Of a stretch of DNA of 55,541 bases, positions 26,185 through 34,796 are shown one piece after another (position 1 is the first letter of the stretch; every line of letters begins with the position of its first letter). This stretch comes from an uncultured Methylococcaceae bacterium (GTDB taxonomy: Bacteria > Pseudomonadota > Gammaproteobacteria > Methylococcales > Methylomonadaceae), in contig CAIYRS010000008.1 of NCBI GenBank assembly GCA_903928685.1, forward strand, positions 1 through 55,541, written 5' to 3'. The notes below the pieces were generated by a model. The model was not told where the DNA came from, made no database searches, and saw only the letters and a list, made by a program, of their open reading frames with translations. The position numbers and the translations under genes were made by a program.

Positions 26185-26686
26185 CGCCATCGGCAAAAAC
26201 CAACTCACCGCCAAACAAATCCTCACCGACCCGATCTTATTCTTGGCCTTCGGCTTTGGCTCTGGCCTAGCCAAAAAAGCCCCCGGCACTTTTGGCACCG
26301 TCGCCGCCATCCCTATGTACTGCCTGTTCGCGCAAACTGATTTATGGCTTTACAGTGTCTTAACGGTATTGGTGACAGTAGCAGGCATATGGATATGCGG
26401 CCTAGCGGCAGAAAAATTGGGCGAACACGATTACGGCGGCATCGTCTGGGATGAAATCGCGGGCTTATTGATAACCATGTGGTTAGTGCCATTCACCTGG
26501 CAAACCTTAACCGCCGGATTCGTGTTATTCCGCCTGTTCGACATTATCAAACCCTGGCCAATCCGCTGGATAGACCAAAAAGTCCATGGTGGTTTGGGGA
26601 TTATGTTGGATGATGTTTTGGCGGGGATATTTGCGGCAGCGGTGTTGTGGTTGCTGCAAAGTTATGCCGCTGTTGGTTTCGAATGA
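26165..26686 (+). CDS. pgpA: Phosphatidylglycerophosphatase A
   Basis: Inner-membrane phosphatase that turns phosphatidylglycerophosphate into phosphatidylglycerol. The motif GSGLAKKAPGTFGT near residue 38, followed by VWDEIAGLLITMW and LDDVLAGI, carries the acidic metal ligands. Several hydrophobic helices run through its 173 residues. The start lies 20 bases inside thiL. It is the last recognisable gene of the operon. Confidence 0.94.
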   Translation: MNIFQRNAIGKNQLTAKQILTDPILFLAFGFGSGLAKKAPGTFGTVAAIPMYCLFAQTDLWLYSVLTVLVTVAGIWICGLAAEKLGEHDYGGIVWDEIAGLLITMWLVPFTWQTLTAGFVLFRLFDIIKPWPIRWIDQKVHGGLGIMLDDVLAGIFAAAVLWLLQSYAAVGFE

Positions 26687-26729
26687 GTAGTATTAGAAGA
26701 CGCGGAACAATCCTTAGATCAATGCAAGC

Positions 26730-26900
26730 TTAGCGAGCAGGAAAATCATCTACGCCAAAAGCTTCGATAAAATTCACACTACCATTAGATGATAAATTTT
26801 TTAAGAAACTAATATCTCCTTGGACATTACTTCCTCCTACATTCCCCACAGGTATGTGAGGAATGCAGATAAGTACAGAATCAATTAGTTGAGCGACTCC
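26730..26900 (-). other. Open in-frame continuation after the amine oxidase stop
   Basis: After the amber stop at 26901-26903 the amine oxidase frame stays open for 56 codons to a TAA at 26730. It reads in part IPVGNVGGSNVQGD and VNFIEAFGVDDFPAR. The composition looks protein-like. It may be the remains of a longer C terminus cut by a nonsense mutation, a fragment of another gene, or chance. The stretch also holds a hairpin (CATTCCCCACA/TGTGAGGAATG, about 26850-26874), so it may simply be the terminator region. Confidence 0.35.
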
Positions 26901-28928
26901 CTAACGGACACCCAAAGCCGGATTGCTGTGGAAATAGCCGTATGGGACTAGTTTGAAGGCGGTTACGGTTTCGGTGTTCATTACGGGATATTGTTCAACA
27001 TCAGGGATATGGGTCAAACCGCTGGTGATCCAAAATACCAAATCTTCATCCACTAAGTTTTCATTGCCGGAATACTTGATGACACCCTCGCCTACTTTGC
27101 CTTGGTTGGGGTATTCGCCGGAAGCATACAATTCGTTGGCTTGGTATTTGGTTGCCCATAATGGGTATTCAACAAATCCGGCGCGTTGACGGGCGGGGAA
27201 GTCGCTGGCGGAATACGGTACGGCAGTGTCGCCAAGCAATACGGTGTAACCTGTGGGCATGCCCAAGCTGTTTTTGCTGTCACTACTGTAAACTTTCCAG
27301 CTCCGCGCTTTGTTGATGTTAGCCGTACGTCTGCCTTGGGATTCGTCAGCCAATAGGGTTTCGTCGGCAGCAAAGGCGTTGCCTAAGTCACTGGCTTTGC
27401 CGCTTACGTTACTTTCGCTGATGCGGTTTGATGGGCCATCGACATCTAAATCAATCCGGAAATTGAAAAAATGCTGGTGGTTGGGCGCTGCGACCAGGGC
27501 TGTGCCGCCATCAAGTGATTTTGCGGTATCCAATACATGACCATGTACCGAGCCTTCGCTGATACTATTTACACCTTGGTTTAAGGTAGTGCCAGTCGCA
27601 TCTACCCGTGCATCTAACACGCCGCTGGGGCTGAAGATGTAGTTGACACCGTAGATATAGTTGCCTATCCAGGCATTGGCGGTGATGACCAATTCCCGTG
27701 CTTCGCGGCGATCTTGCACTACCGAGGTAGGATCAACGCGTTTGTATAACAAACCACCGTCACGTTCATAGACAGCAACGGCTCTTGGGAAGGCGACCGA
27801 ACCGCCAACATCGTCGGCAAGGCGAGCACCAAAGAATTTGGCATTGCTAGGTACGTCTGCGCCCGTGGACAAGGGATTTGCATAGCGGCCCATGCCGTAT
27901 TCGCCGACGTCAAACGCGGTACGCCAAACCCAGTTGCTATCAGGCAAGCCGTAAGGCACATAAATTTCACTTAAGCCAATTCGATAAGCCACTGGACGTA
28001 ATACGCCTTTGTTTTCGTGCTTAACGTCATAAAGCACTAAGCCTTCACGCGGTAATAAAGCAAACCGGAAACGCCAACCTTGCCAACTGATTTCATGCCC
28101 ACACACTTGAAATCCCGGCGTGGTTTGTACGCTTTGCAAGGAAGATAAGGGTTCGTGTTGGATGTCGGTGGTTTTTCCGTTGTAAGTGGAAACGGGGGCG
28201 ATGACGGTATCGGTGACTTGCAGGACTTTAAGATGGTTCATGTCTACCGCGACCACCACGCCTTCAATTGGGCGATCATAAGGATTGGGTTGGTTACCGC
28301 GTAAGAAGGACAAAACCCGCATAATACGCGTACCTTCTGGCACAGCATCGCCATTGCGGTCAACGGGGATGGTTAAATCACCGCCTGCCCAAACATCAAG
28401 ATATACGTCTTCTGGCTTAACACCGCGTTTTAGCATAGCCGCTTGCCACTGGGCATCTTGAGAAACCACAGGCAAGATGTCAGCGTATTCGGTAAAAAAT
28501 GTTGCTGGCTGGGTTTGTGGAGACAATTGGCTAAAGCTTTTGATTTTTTTGGCTTTTAAATCCACAACGGCGCGATACAAAGCATTATTTGGACGATCAA
28601 ATGCTTCTACGATGGCTTCACGGGGAATGGCTTTGCCTGGTTGAAAAGCCATTACTTCAGCTTTGCTGGGTTCATTTAATACCACGTTGGGAAAAAATGC
28701 GCCTTTCGGAGTGGATGGATTAGCTTTAACCAAAGACACGGCAAGGTTTATTTCCAAACCATTTAGAGGGTCTAACGGGTGGGCGCATGATACTGGGGCT
28801 GCCTCGCTGGCTATATCAGCTGTTGTCGCGGTAAATGCTTTGATGGCATTGCTACGCGGTGATTGCGGTGCGGAAGCGGCATGGGCGGTTAGGCTACAAA
28901 TACTGGCAATTAAAATAAGGTGTCGCAT
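26901..28928 (-). CDS. Secreted copper amine oxidase
   Basis: Periplasmic primary-amine oxidase, converting amines to aldehydes with H2O2 and ammonia release. A signal peptide ends near TAHAASA. The catalytic base lies in AFDVGEYGMG (about residue 340), the topaquinone precursor tyrosine in WIGNYIYG, and copper-binding histidines in HQHFFNF (about 485). The protein ends FHSNPALGVR, close to the NPAL ends of known family members, so 675 residues look complete. It could be tyramine- or other amine-specific; the substrate cannot be read from sequence. It appears monocistronic. Confidence 0.9.
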   Translation of the reverse strand: MRHLILIASICSLTAHAASAPQSPRSNAIKAFTATTADIASEAAPVSCAHPLDPLNGLEINLAVSLVKANPSTPKGAFFPNVVLNEPSKAEVMAFQPGKAIPREAIVEAFDRPNNALYRAVVDLKAKKIKSFSQLSPQTQPATFFTEYADILPVVSQDAQWQAAMLKRGVKPEDVYLDVWAGGDLTIPVDRNGDAVPEGTRIMRVLSFLRGNQPNPYDRPIEGVVVAVDMNHLKVLQVTDTVIAPVSTYNGKTTDIQHEPLSSLQSVQTTPGFQVCGHEISWQGWRFRFALLPREGLVLYDVKHENKGVLRPVAYRIGLSEIYVPYGLPDSNWVWRTAFDVGEYGMGRYANPLSTGADVPSNAKFFGARLADDVGGSVAFPRAVAVYERDGGLLYKRVDPTSVVQDRREARELVITANAWIGNYIYGVNYIFSPSGVLDARVDATGTTLNQGVNSISEGSVHGHVLDTAKSLDGGTALVAAPNHQHFFNFRIDLDVDGPSNRISESNVSGKASDLGNAFAADETLLADESQGRRTANINKARSWKVYSSDSKNSLGMPTGYTVLLGDTAVPYSASDFPARQRAGFVEYPLWATKYQANELYASGEYPNQGKVGEGVIKYSGNENLVDEDLVFWITSGLTHIPDVEQYPVMNTETVTAFKLVPYGYFHSNPALGVR

Positions 28929-29359
28929 AAGTCATTTCCTGTAAATTTTGGGGATAGGGAGTTACACGTATCGGCAATTGGATACTTGGGATTACGACAA
29001 GCAATTTAAGGGTGATTTAAGAGAAGGTTCAAACAGAATATAGCCTGAACGGAATTCAGCTTAACATGGGTTTAGCTTTATGTTCAATAAGTTAGTGGGT
29101 ATTGGGTTTAATCTTGTGATTGCAGTAAAAGCCATGTAGCCAATCAATGTTGAGTTGTCCGTATTATTTTCGTAGGGGCGAGCGGCTGCTCGCCATATCG
29201 CGGCGGGTTCTAAAAAAGGCGGACAGCCGTCCGCCCCTACAAGGTTGTATTAATCCGAAAAAGAATCATCGTTTGCAGACGGCATATCAACCATCAAAAA
29301 TTCCTGTATTTGGCTATAATGCCGCACCCAATCAATTCAGCAGTTTCAGGTGACACCTT
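28929..29359. other. Divergent gap between amine oxidase and ZIP transporter
   Basis: This 431-base spacer contains the palindromic repeat at 29172-29240 and the promoters of two divergent genes. The 68-codon frame across the repeat (29147-29353) is not supported as a gene. I see no clear promoter hexamers. Confidence 0.4.
29172..29240. repeat. Compound palindromic repeat
   Basis: Outer arms GTAGGGGCG (29172-29180) and CGCCCCTAC (29232-29240) enclose two smaller hairpins, GCGAGC/GCTCGC (29178-29193) and GGCGGAC/GTCCGCC (29218-29235). The form is typical of short dispersed intergenic repeats in proteobacteria. Confidence 0.7.
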
Positions 29360-30310
29360 ATGACCTTGATAGCCGATAAAGCAACCCATTACCGACATGT
29401 GGTGGTTGACCAATTATTAAACTTAAAGAACACGTCTTACTATCAACAGATACTCGCCATACCACCATTAAAACGTTGGGCAATCGTGGCGGGTATTTTT
29501 TTGCTCAGCCAAATTATCTTGTTTACTGGCTTGTACTTAGTCTTCGACAAGATAGTGGTGATTGGCTTTTTAGCGAGTGTTTTGGCTGGTATGGCAACGG
29601 GTTTAGGGGCTTTGCCCGCTTTATATTTCACCCAGATTGCGCCGAAAATATTCAGCAGTTTATTGGGCGCTGCCGCTGGTGTGATGTTGGCAGCAACGGC
29701 ATTTTCGCTGTTAGTACCTGGTATTAGTTTTGGTAACCAACTTTGGCCTGGCCTTGGTATTTATGTAGTTTCTGCTGGGATGTTAGCTGGCGCATTTTTC
29801 TTACATATTGCTGATAAGTACATGCCACATGTGCATTTTGCCGATGTCGCTGACAATAAAATGGATTCGCTGCAAAAAATCTGGCTGTTCATCATTGCCA
29901 TCACTTTGCATAACTTCCCGGAAGGCATGTCGGTCGGGGTTAGTTTTGGCGCGGGTGATATGGGGGATGGTTTGGCTTTAGCAGTGGCTATCGCTTTACA
30001 AAATATCCCAGAAGGCTTAGCGGTGGCGTTGCCATTGGTGGCCTTAGGTTATGATCGCTGGCGGGCAGTCGGTATCGCCACGCTCACAGGTTTGGTCGAG
30101 CCAATTGGCGGCTTGCTGGGCATTACCATGGTGACGGTTTTTCACCCAATTTTGCCGATAGCCATGGGCTTTGCAGCGGGCGCGATGTTGTTTGTTATCA
30201 GCGAGGAGATTATCCCGGAAACCCACAACAAAGGCCGTTCGCGTTATGCGACTTTTGCCTTGATGCTGGGGTTTATCGTGATGATGGTGTTGGATAATGC
30301 GTTGGCTTGA
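29360..30310 (+). CDS. ZIP family divalent metal transporter
   Basis: Inner-membrane importer-type protein of the ZIP family, 316 residues with about eight helices. The metal-path motifs HNFPEGMSVGV (about 190) and QNIPEGLAVALPL (about 215) are the hallmark pair of ZIP helices 4 and 5. A His-containing loop (HIADKYMPHVHFADVAD) may bind zinc in the cytoplasm. It is closest by eye to ZupT/GufA-type zinc transporters, but substrate and direction are not settled. It stands alone between palindromic repeats. Confidence 0.88.
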   Translation: MTLIADKATHYRHVVVDQLLNLKNTSYYQQILAIPPLKRWAIVAGIFLLSQIILFTGLYLVFDKIVVIGFLASVLAGMATGLGALPALYFTQIAPKIFSSLLGAAAGVMLAATAFSLLVPGISFGNQLWPGLGIYVVSAGMLAGAFFLHIADKYMPHVHFADVADNKMDSLQKIWLFIIAITLHNFPEGMSVGVSFGAGDMGDGLALAVAIALQNIPEGLAVALPLVALGYDRWRAVGIATLTGLVEPIGGLLGITMVTVFHPILPIAMGFAAGAMLFVISEEIIPETHNKGRSRYATFALMLGFIVMMVLDNALA

Positions 30311-30326
30311 AATTGAGTAGAAAAGT

Positions 30327-30355
30327 GTTGGGTTACGGCTATCGCCTAACCCAAC
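30327..30355. repeat. Palindromic repeat, GTTGGGTTA type
   Basis: A perfect 9-base inverted repeat, GTTGGGTTA (30327-30335) with TAACCCAAC (30347-30355), is followed by CTACA. This is a repeat family I recall as very common between genes in bacteria. Lying between two convergent genes, it may also serve as a two-way terminator. Confidence 0.7.
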
Positions 30356-30366
30356 CTACACAATAT

Positions 30367-31050
30367 TTATTCTGCGGGTAATGCGTCGGTATCGATATAA
30401 ATATCGGCAAGCGGCGGCAGGATATGCGCTACTGGCAAATCCGCACCTGCCCGCCAACCTTTTATAGCATCTTGCTTATTGCTGCCTGTCACCAAAAACA
30501 TCAGTTCGGCTGTATTGCTTAGCACTTTGGCGCTCATGGAAACGCGTTCTGATGGCGGTTTTGGTGAGTTATAAACCGGGTGCATCAAGTCATCGACATT
30601 ATGCACATGGTTTGGGAATAAGCTGGCAGTATGCGCGTCTTCACCCACACCCAACATGACCATATCAAATGGCATAGCGTTGGCTACGATGTCGCAATAA
30701 CGTTCCGCACCTTGTTCTGGGCCTAATTCAGCTTCAATGGTATAAATCTGGCTGGCTGGAATGGCAACCTTAGACAATAACGCTTGAATCGCCAATTGGC
30801 TGTTACGCTCTGGATGTTCGGCTGGTAAGCAACGCTCGTCGCCATAATAAATCACCCAGTTTGCCCAATCGGCAGCACTTTCTGCCAACAAGCCATAAAC
30901 TTTTGCTGGCGTGTTGCCACCTGCCAAAACCAATTTAAACTTGCCCCGTTCGCCAATGGCTTTAGTTGCTGCGTTAAGAATTTGTTTACTGGCGGCAACG
31001 GCGATCTGATCGCCATTATCAAAGCAATGCCATTGGATTTTTTGCTGCAT
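30367..31050 (-). CDS. pgl: 6-phosphogluconolactonase
   Basis: Hydrolyses 6-phosphogluconolactone from the G6PDH reaction. The sugar-phosphate-binding motif LAGGNTPAKVYGLL (about 43) and the GVGEDAHTASLFPNH motif (about 135) identify the DevB/NagB-like type. Length 227 is normal. The gene begins directly after the zwf stop with no gap, so the two are cotranscribed and act in sequence. Confidence 0.94.
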   Translation of the reverse strand: MQQKIQWHCFDNGDQIAVAASKQILNAATKAIGERGKFKLVLAGGNTPAKVYGLLAESAADWANWVIYYGDERCLPAEHPERNSQLAIQALLSKVAIPASQIYTIEAELGPEQGAERYCDIVANAMPFDMVMLGVGEDAHTASLFPNHVHNVDDLMHPVYNSPKPPSERVSMSAKVLSNTAELMFLVTGSNKQDAIKGWRAGADLPVAHILPPLADIYIDTDALPAE

Positions 31051-32535
31051 CTATTTACTCTCCGGAGTTAAGGAACTACGCCACGATTGGCTTTCTTTAT
31101 CAAATAATCGGTTGTCTTCTGGCCCCCATGAGCCAGCGGGGTATGTGGCAATATAATCACGTTCTGTCGCCCACGTTTGTAAGATGGGATCGACAATACG
31201 CCAAGCATATTCCACTTCATCAAAGCGCAAGAATAACGAGCGGTCGCCTTTTAGCACGTCCAGCAGTAAATCCTCGTAAGCATCGATGGCTTTTTCATCT
31301 TCATTACGGAAGCTGGCATCCAAGCTGCTGGTGCGGGTACGCATTTCCAAGCCGGGTTCTTTCACCGTCATTTCCATACGGATACATTCTTCCGGCTGGA
31401 TTCCCATCAATATCCAATTGGCATTGGTACATTGTACTTGGGTATCGCGAAAAAACTGTAAGGGCGGGTGACGAAAACAAATGGAAATACTGGATTGCGC
31501 TTTTGCCATGCGTTTGCCAGTACGCATATAAATAGGTACACCGCGCCAACGCCAGTTATCGATGTACAACTTCATGGACGCATAGGTTTCGGTGCTGCTG
31601 TCTTTGGGAATATTAGCTTCTTCCAAATAACTGACGACTTTTTCACCATTAACATGGCCTTTACTATATTGCCCCCGAAACGCATGGGCGTGTACCGCTT
31701 CTTTTGGAATAGGACGGATGGATTTCAACACCTTGACCTTTTCATCGCGCAAGGCTTCGGCTTCCATAGAAACCGGCGGTTCCATAGTCACCAAGGTGAG
31801 CAATTGCAGCAAATGGCTTTGGAGCATATCGCGCATGGCTCCGGCACTATTGTAATAATCGCCACGGCTTTCTATGCCAATGCTTTCCGAATGGGTTATT
31901 TGGATATGGTCGATGTAATTGCGGTTCCACAGCGGTTCTAACATCACGTTGGCAAAACGGAACACCAAGACGTTTTGCACCATGCCTTTACCCAAGTAAT
32001 GGTCGATGCGGTAAATTTGCTCTTCGGTTAAATACTGGCTGATACGTTTTTGCAGCGCTTTGGCACTATCCAAATCATATCCAAAAGGCTTTTCAATAAT
32101 CGCCCGCCGCCAACCATATTCTTCAGAAAACAGTTGCTGATCGCTTAAAAAACTTAATACCGTAGCAAAATCCGAAGGGCTAATTGACAGGTAAAAAGCA
32201 ATGTTTTTAGGGAAGTTTTGGCCTTCACTCAAGGTAAGATTTAGTCTGCGGTAACATTCAGCTTCATCAATATTACCTTGATGATAATAAAGCCGTTCGC
32301 TAAAACGTAGAAAAACCGCTTCATCGAAGTAGTCGCGCGCCTTGGCTTGTACCATATCGCGCACTTCCGACAGCCATTTTTGCTGATCCCAAGGCCGTCT
32401 ACCAATTGCCAAAATGCGCGTACCCTGCGGCAAACGCCCTGCCATATCTAAATGGTACAAAGCAGGCATCAACTTGATTCGGGACAGATTGCCAGTGGCG
32501 CCGAAAATAACGTAGGTACAGGGTTCTGCGTTCAT
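31051..32535 (-). CDS. zwf: Glucose-6-phosphate 1-dehydrogenase
   Basis: First enzyme of the oxidative pentose phosphate path, making NAD(P)H. The cofactor loop FGATGNLSRIKLMPALYHL (about 9) and substrate motif RIDHYLGK (about 182) are present. Length 494 is normal. pgl abuts it downstream, and gnd lies upstream on the same strand behind a palindromic repeat. In methanotrophs this set can run a formaldehyde-oxidising cycle with the ribulose monophosphate path; that use here is inference. Confidence 0.95.
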   Translation of the reverse strand: MNAEPCTYVIFGATGNLSRIKLMPALYHLDMAGRLPQGTRILAIGRRPWDQQKWLSEVRDMVQAKARDYFDEAVFLRFSERLYYHQGNIDEAECYRRLNLTLSEGQNFPKNIAFYLSISPSDFATVLSFLSDQQLFSEEYGWRRAIIEKPFGYDLDSAKALQKRISQYLTEEQIYRIDHYLGKGMVQNVLVFRFANVMLEPLWNRNYIDHIQITHSESIGIESRGDYYNSAGAMRDMLQSHLLQLLTLVTMEPPVSMEAEALRDEKVKVLKSIRPIPKEAVHAHAFRGQYSKGHVNGEKVVSYLEEANIPKDSSTETYASMKLYIDNWRWRGVPIYMRTGKRMAKAQSSISICFRHPPLQFFRDTQVQCTNANWILMGIQPEECIRMEMTVKEPGLEMRTRTSSLDASFRNEDEKAIDAYEDLLLDVLKGDRSLFLRFDEVEYAWRIVDPILQTWATERDYIATYPAGSWGPEDNRLFDKESQSWRSSLTPESK

Positions 32536-32564
32536 AAGAAAGCCTTCATCAAAGAGTTAAGCAT

Positions 32565-32645
32565 GTAGCCCGTATGAAGTGCAACGAAATACGGGGCAGC
32601 GGAGCAACCCCAAATCCCGTATTACGCAAGCTTCATACGGGCTAC
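32565..32645. repeat. Palindromic repeat, 15-base perfect arms
   Basis: GTAGCCCGTATGAAG (32565-32579) and CTTCATACGGGCTAC (32631-32645) pair perfectly. An inner pair, ATACGGG/CCCGTAT (32589-32595 and 32616-32622), nests within. It resembles a dispersed repeat I recall from many proteobacteria. It fills the gnd-zwf gap and could form a long stem in the mRNA. Confidence 0.75.
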
Positions 32646-32652
32646 GCCTAAG

Positions 32653-34101
32653 TTAAACGGTATAAGTCGTTGAAGCCACTTTTCCGCCCTGCCCCGTCCA
32701 ATCGGTATGGAAAAACTTACCTCTGGGCTGATCAATACGCTCATAAGTATGCGCGCCGAAATAATCGCGTTGTGCTTGCAATAAATTGGCGGGTAAGCGT
32801 TCGCTGCGGTAGCCGTCGTAATAGGCTAAAGCGGAAGAAAATGCGGGTGTTGGCAAACCTAACTCTATGCCCAAAATTACCGCTTTGCGCCAACCTGCAT
32901 CGGCTTTGCTCATGGCATCGACGAAAAAGTCTGCCAGCAACAAGTTTTCTAATTCTGGATTGGTATCGTAAGCCTGTTTGATGTCGTTCAAAAATTGGCT
33001 GCGGATAATACAACCACCGCGCCACATCAAGGCTATTTCACCGTAATTTAACGATAAACCATACTCTTTTGAGGCTTCGCGCATTAACCGGAAACCCTGC
33101 GCATAAGAGATGATTTTGGCTGCGTATAAAGCATCACGGATGGCGGCAATCATCGCTTGTTGGTCGCCGCTAAAGGCTGTCGCCGGACGTTTTGGCAATA
33201 CAGATGCCGCTTTTACCCGCTCGTCTTTTTGCGCCGACAAGCAACGGGCAAATACCGATTCACCAATCAGCGTTAACGGAATGCCTAAATCTAAGGCATT
33301 AATCCCCGTCCATTTGCCTGTGCCTTTTTGTCCGGCAGTGTCTAGGATTTTATCGACCAACGGCAAACCATCAACATCTTGATAAGCAAAAATTCCCGCG
33401 GTAATTTCGATGAGATAAGAACTTAACGCGCCTTGATTCCAATCGCTGAATATCTCATGCAATTGTGCAGCAGATAAGCCCAAACCTTCCGACAGCAATT
33501 GATAAGCCTCGCAAATCAATTGCATATCGCCGTATTCAATGCCGTTATGCACCATTTTCACATAGTGGCCCGCGCCGTTGTCGCCGACCCATTCGCAACA
33601 CGGCTGACCATCGACTTGTGCGCTAATGGCCTGAAAAATCGGCTTAACCGTAGGCCACGCCGCTTTATTGCCACCTGGCATAATGGAAGGCCCATGACGC
33701 GCGCCTTCTTCACCGCCAGAAACCCCTGTGCCGATGAAGTAAAGGTTTTTTTCCTGCAAATACTGGGTGCGGCGATTGGTATCGGTAAACAAGGAATTGC
33801 CGCCATCAACAATAATATCGCCTGCCGATAATAACGGGATGAGCTTGTCGATGTATTGGTCTACCACCTCACCTGCTTTTACCATCAACATCACCACTCG
33901 TGGCGATGCCAAACTAGCAACTAGCTCTTCCAAAGAATGCGTACCGATCACCTGCGTACCTTTGGCTGGGCCATCTAAAAACTCATCCACCGTACTGGTG
34001 GTGCGGTTAAAAACAGCCACTTGAAAGCCGTGGTCGTTCATATTAAGGACTAAGTTTTGCCCCATCACCGCCAAACCGATCAAACCAATATCTGCTTTCA
34101 T
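32653..34101 (-). CDS. gnd: 6-phosphogluconate dehydrogenase, decarboxylating
   Basis: Oxidatively decarboxylates 6-phosphogluconate to ribulose 5-phosphate. The N-terminal Rossmann fold starts KADIGLIGLAVMGQNL. DGGNSLFTDTNRR and KMVHNGIEYGDMQLI carry the substrate and catalytic residues (Lys and Asn). The open frame runs 20 codons further to 34161, but the ATG at 34101 opens the fold as in relatives. It has an AAGGG upstream and gives 482 aa, the usual length. It is first in the gnd-zwf-pgl series. Confidence 0.94.
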   Translation of the reverse strand: MKADIGLIGLAVMGQNLVLNMNDHGFQVAVFNRTTSTVDEFLDGPAKGTQVIGTHSLEELVASLASPRVVMLMVKAGEVVDQYIDKLIPLLSAGDIIVDGGNSLFTDTNRRTQYLQEKNLYFIGTGVSGGEEGARHGPSIMPGGNKAAWPTVKPIFQAISAQVDGQPCCEWVGDNGAGHYVKMVHNGIEYGDMQLICEAYQLLSEGLGLSAAQLHEIFSDWNQGALSSYLIEITAGIFAYQDVDGLPLVDKILDTAGQKGTGKWTGINALDLGIPLTLIGESVFARCLSAQKDERVKAASVLPKRPATAFSGDQQAMIAAIRDALYAAKIISYAQGFRLMREASKEYGLSLNYGEIALMWRGGCIIRSQFLNDIKQAYDTNPELENLLLADFFVDAMSKADAGWRKAVILGIELGLPTPAFSSALAYYDGYRSERLPANLLQAQRDYFGAHTYERIDQPRGKFFHTDWTGQGGKVASTTYTV

Positions 34102-34439
34102 GAAATTCGCCCTTATTAAAGTTACGGTTTTGTGAATATTACCATGATTTGGTGGCATCAATACGGCGAAATATTGGCTAGAAGCAATTGCTTAAATTAG
34201 TTTTGTAATCATCATCCAGTAGCACAATTAGACCAAATTAGCTTATGTAATTTATATAACATTCAATCTTCAAGCGTACTTTCAAAATAAATTAGGGGCT
34301 TACCCTTAAAATATTTAAAACTGCAGATTTAAGTGTTAAACGTAGCTTAAAAAACCTAACAACATCTTTAAAATCTACTATTATTAGTTGGAATCCCCAT
34401 AAATTGACATCAATTCTTTATTAATCAATAGGTAATAAA

Positions 34440-34666
34440 ATGGTCACAATAATAGGCGGCCTTGGTAATAACACCATGGTCGGCAATGGTGATGCTGACA
34501 CGTATATCTTCAGTAAAGGCGATGGTATCGACAAAGTCACTGGCGACAATGCTGACACAGTAAATCCGCTGGTGCTGATGCCTTAGTCAGCAGCACAGAG
34601 TTGACTTTAATCGGTATAGTGCAAGGGACGGCACAAACGGCATTGGCGGATTATGCCTTTGCTTGA
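34440..34666 (+). pseudogene. Frameshifted fragment of an RTX-type calcium-binding protein
   Basis: From an ATG at 34440 the frame reads GGLGNNTMVGNGDADTYIF and SKGDGIDKVTGDNADTV, matching the glycine/aspartate nonapeptides of haemolysin-type calcium-binding repeats, and stops at 34584. A second frame (from about 34559 to the stop at 34664) continues with AGADALVSSTELTLIGIVQG and ends ADYAFA, typical of RTX C termini. A one-base loss near 34561 would explain the break. The fragment represents about 75 residues of a much larger protein, probably exported by a type I system, or it is a relic of rearrangement. Confidence 0.65.
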
Positions 34667-34727
34667 TGGCATTAAGTAACCGATCAAACGTATTTAAATA
34701 AATAACACTTTGAATAATCTTGATTTA

Positions 34728-34753
34728 GGCGTCCAAGACATGTTTTGGACGCC
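34728..34753. terminator. Hairpin downstream of sbcB
   Basis: GGCGTCCAA (34728-34736) and TTGGACGCC (34745-34753) form a perfect 9-base stem. It follows the sbcB stop on the minus strand by about 45 bases and may end that transcript or the RTX one. It lacks a strong T-run, so termination would be weak or Rho-aided. Confidence 0.4.
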
Positions 34754-34796
34754 GACAATAAAGTTAAAATCAGGTATCGATGGCTGGTATTTATCG

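Larger units (their letters stand above)
34102..34796. other. AT-rich gap around the RTX fragment
   Basis: Upstream of the RTX fragment (34102-34439) is very AT-rich sequence that should include the gnd promoter. Downstream is a hairpin at 34728. I see no other coding frame that looks real. Confidence 0.4.
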
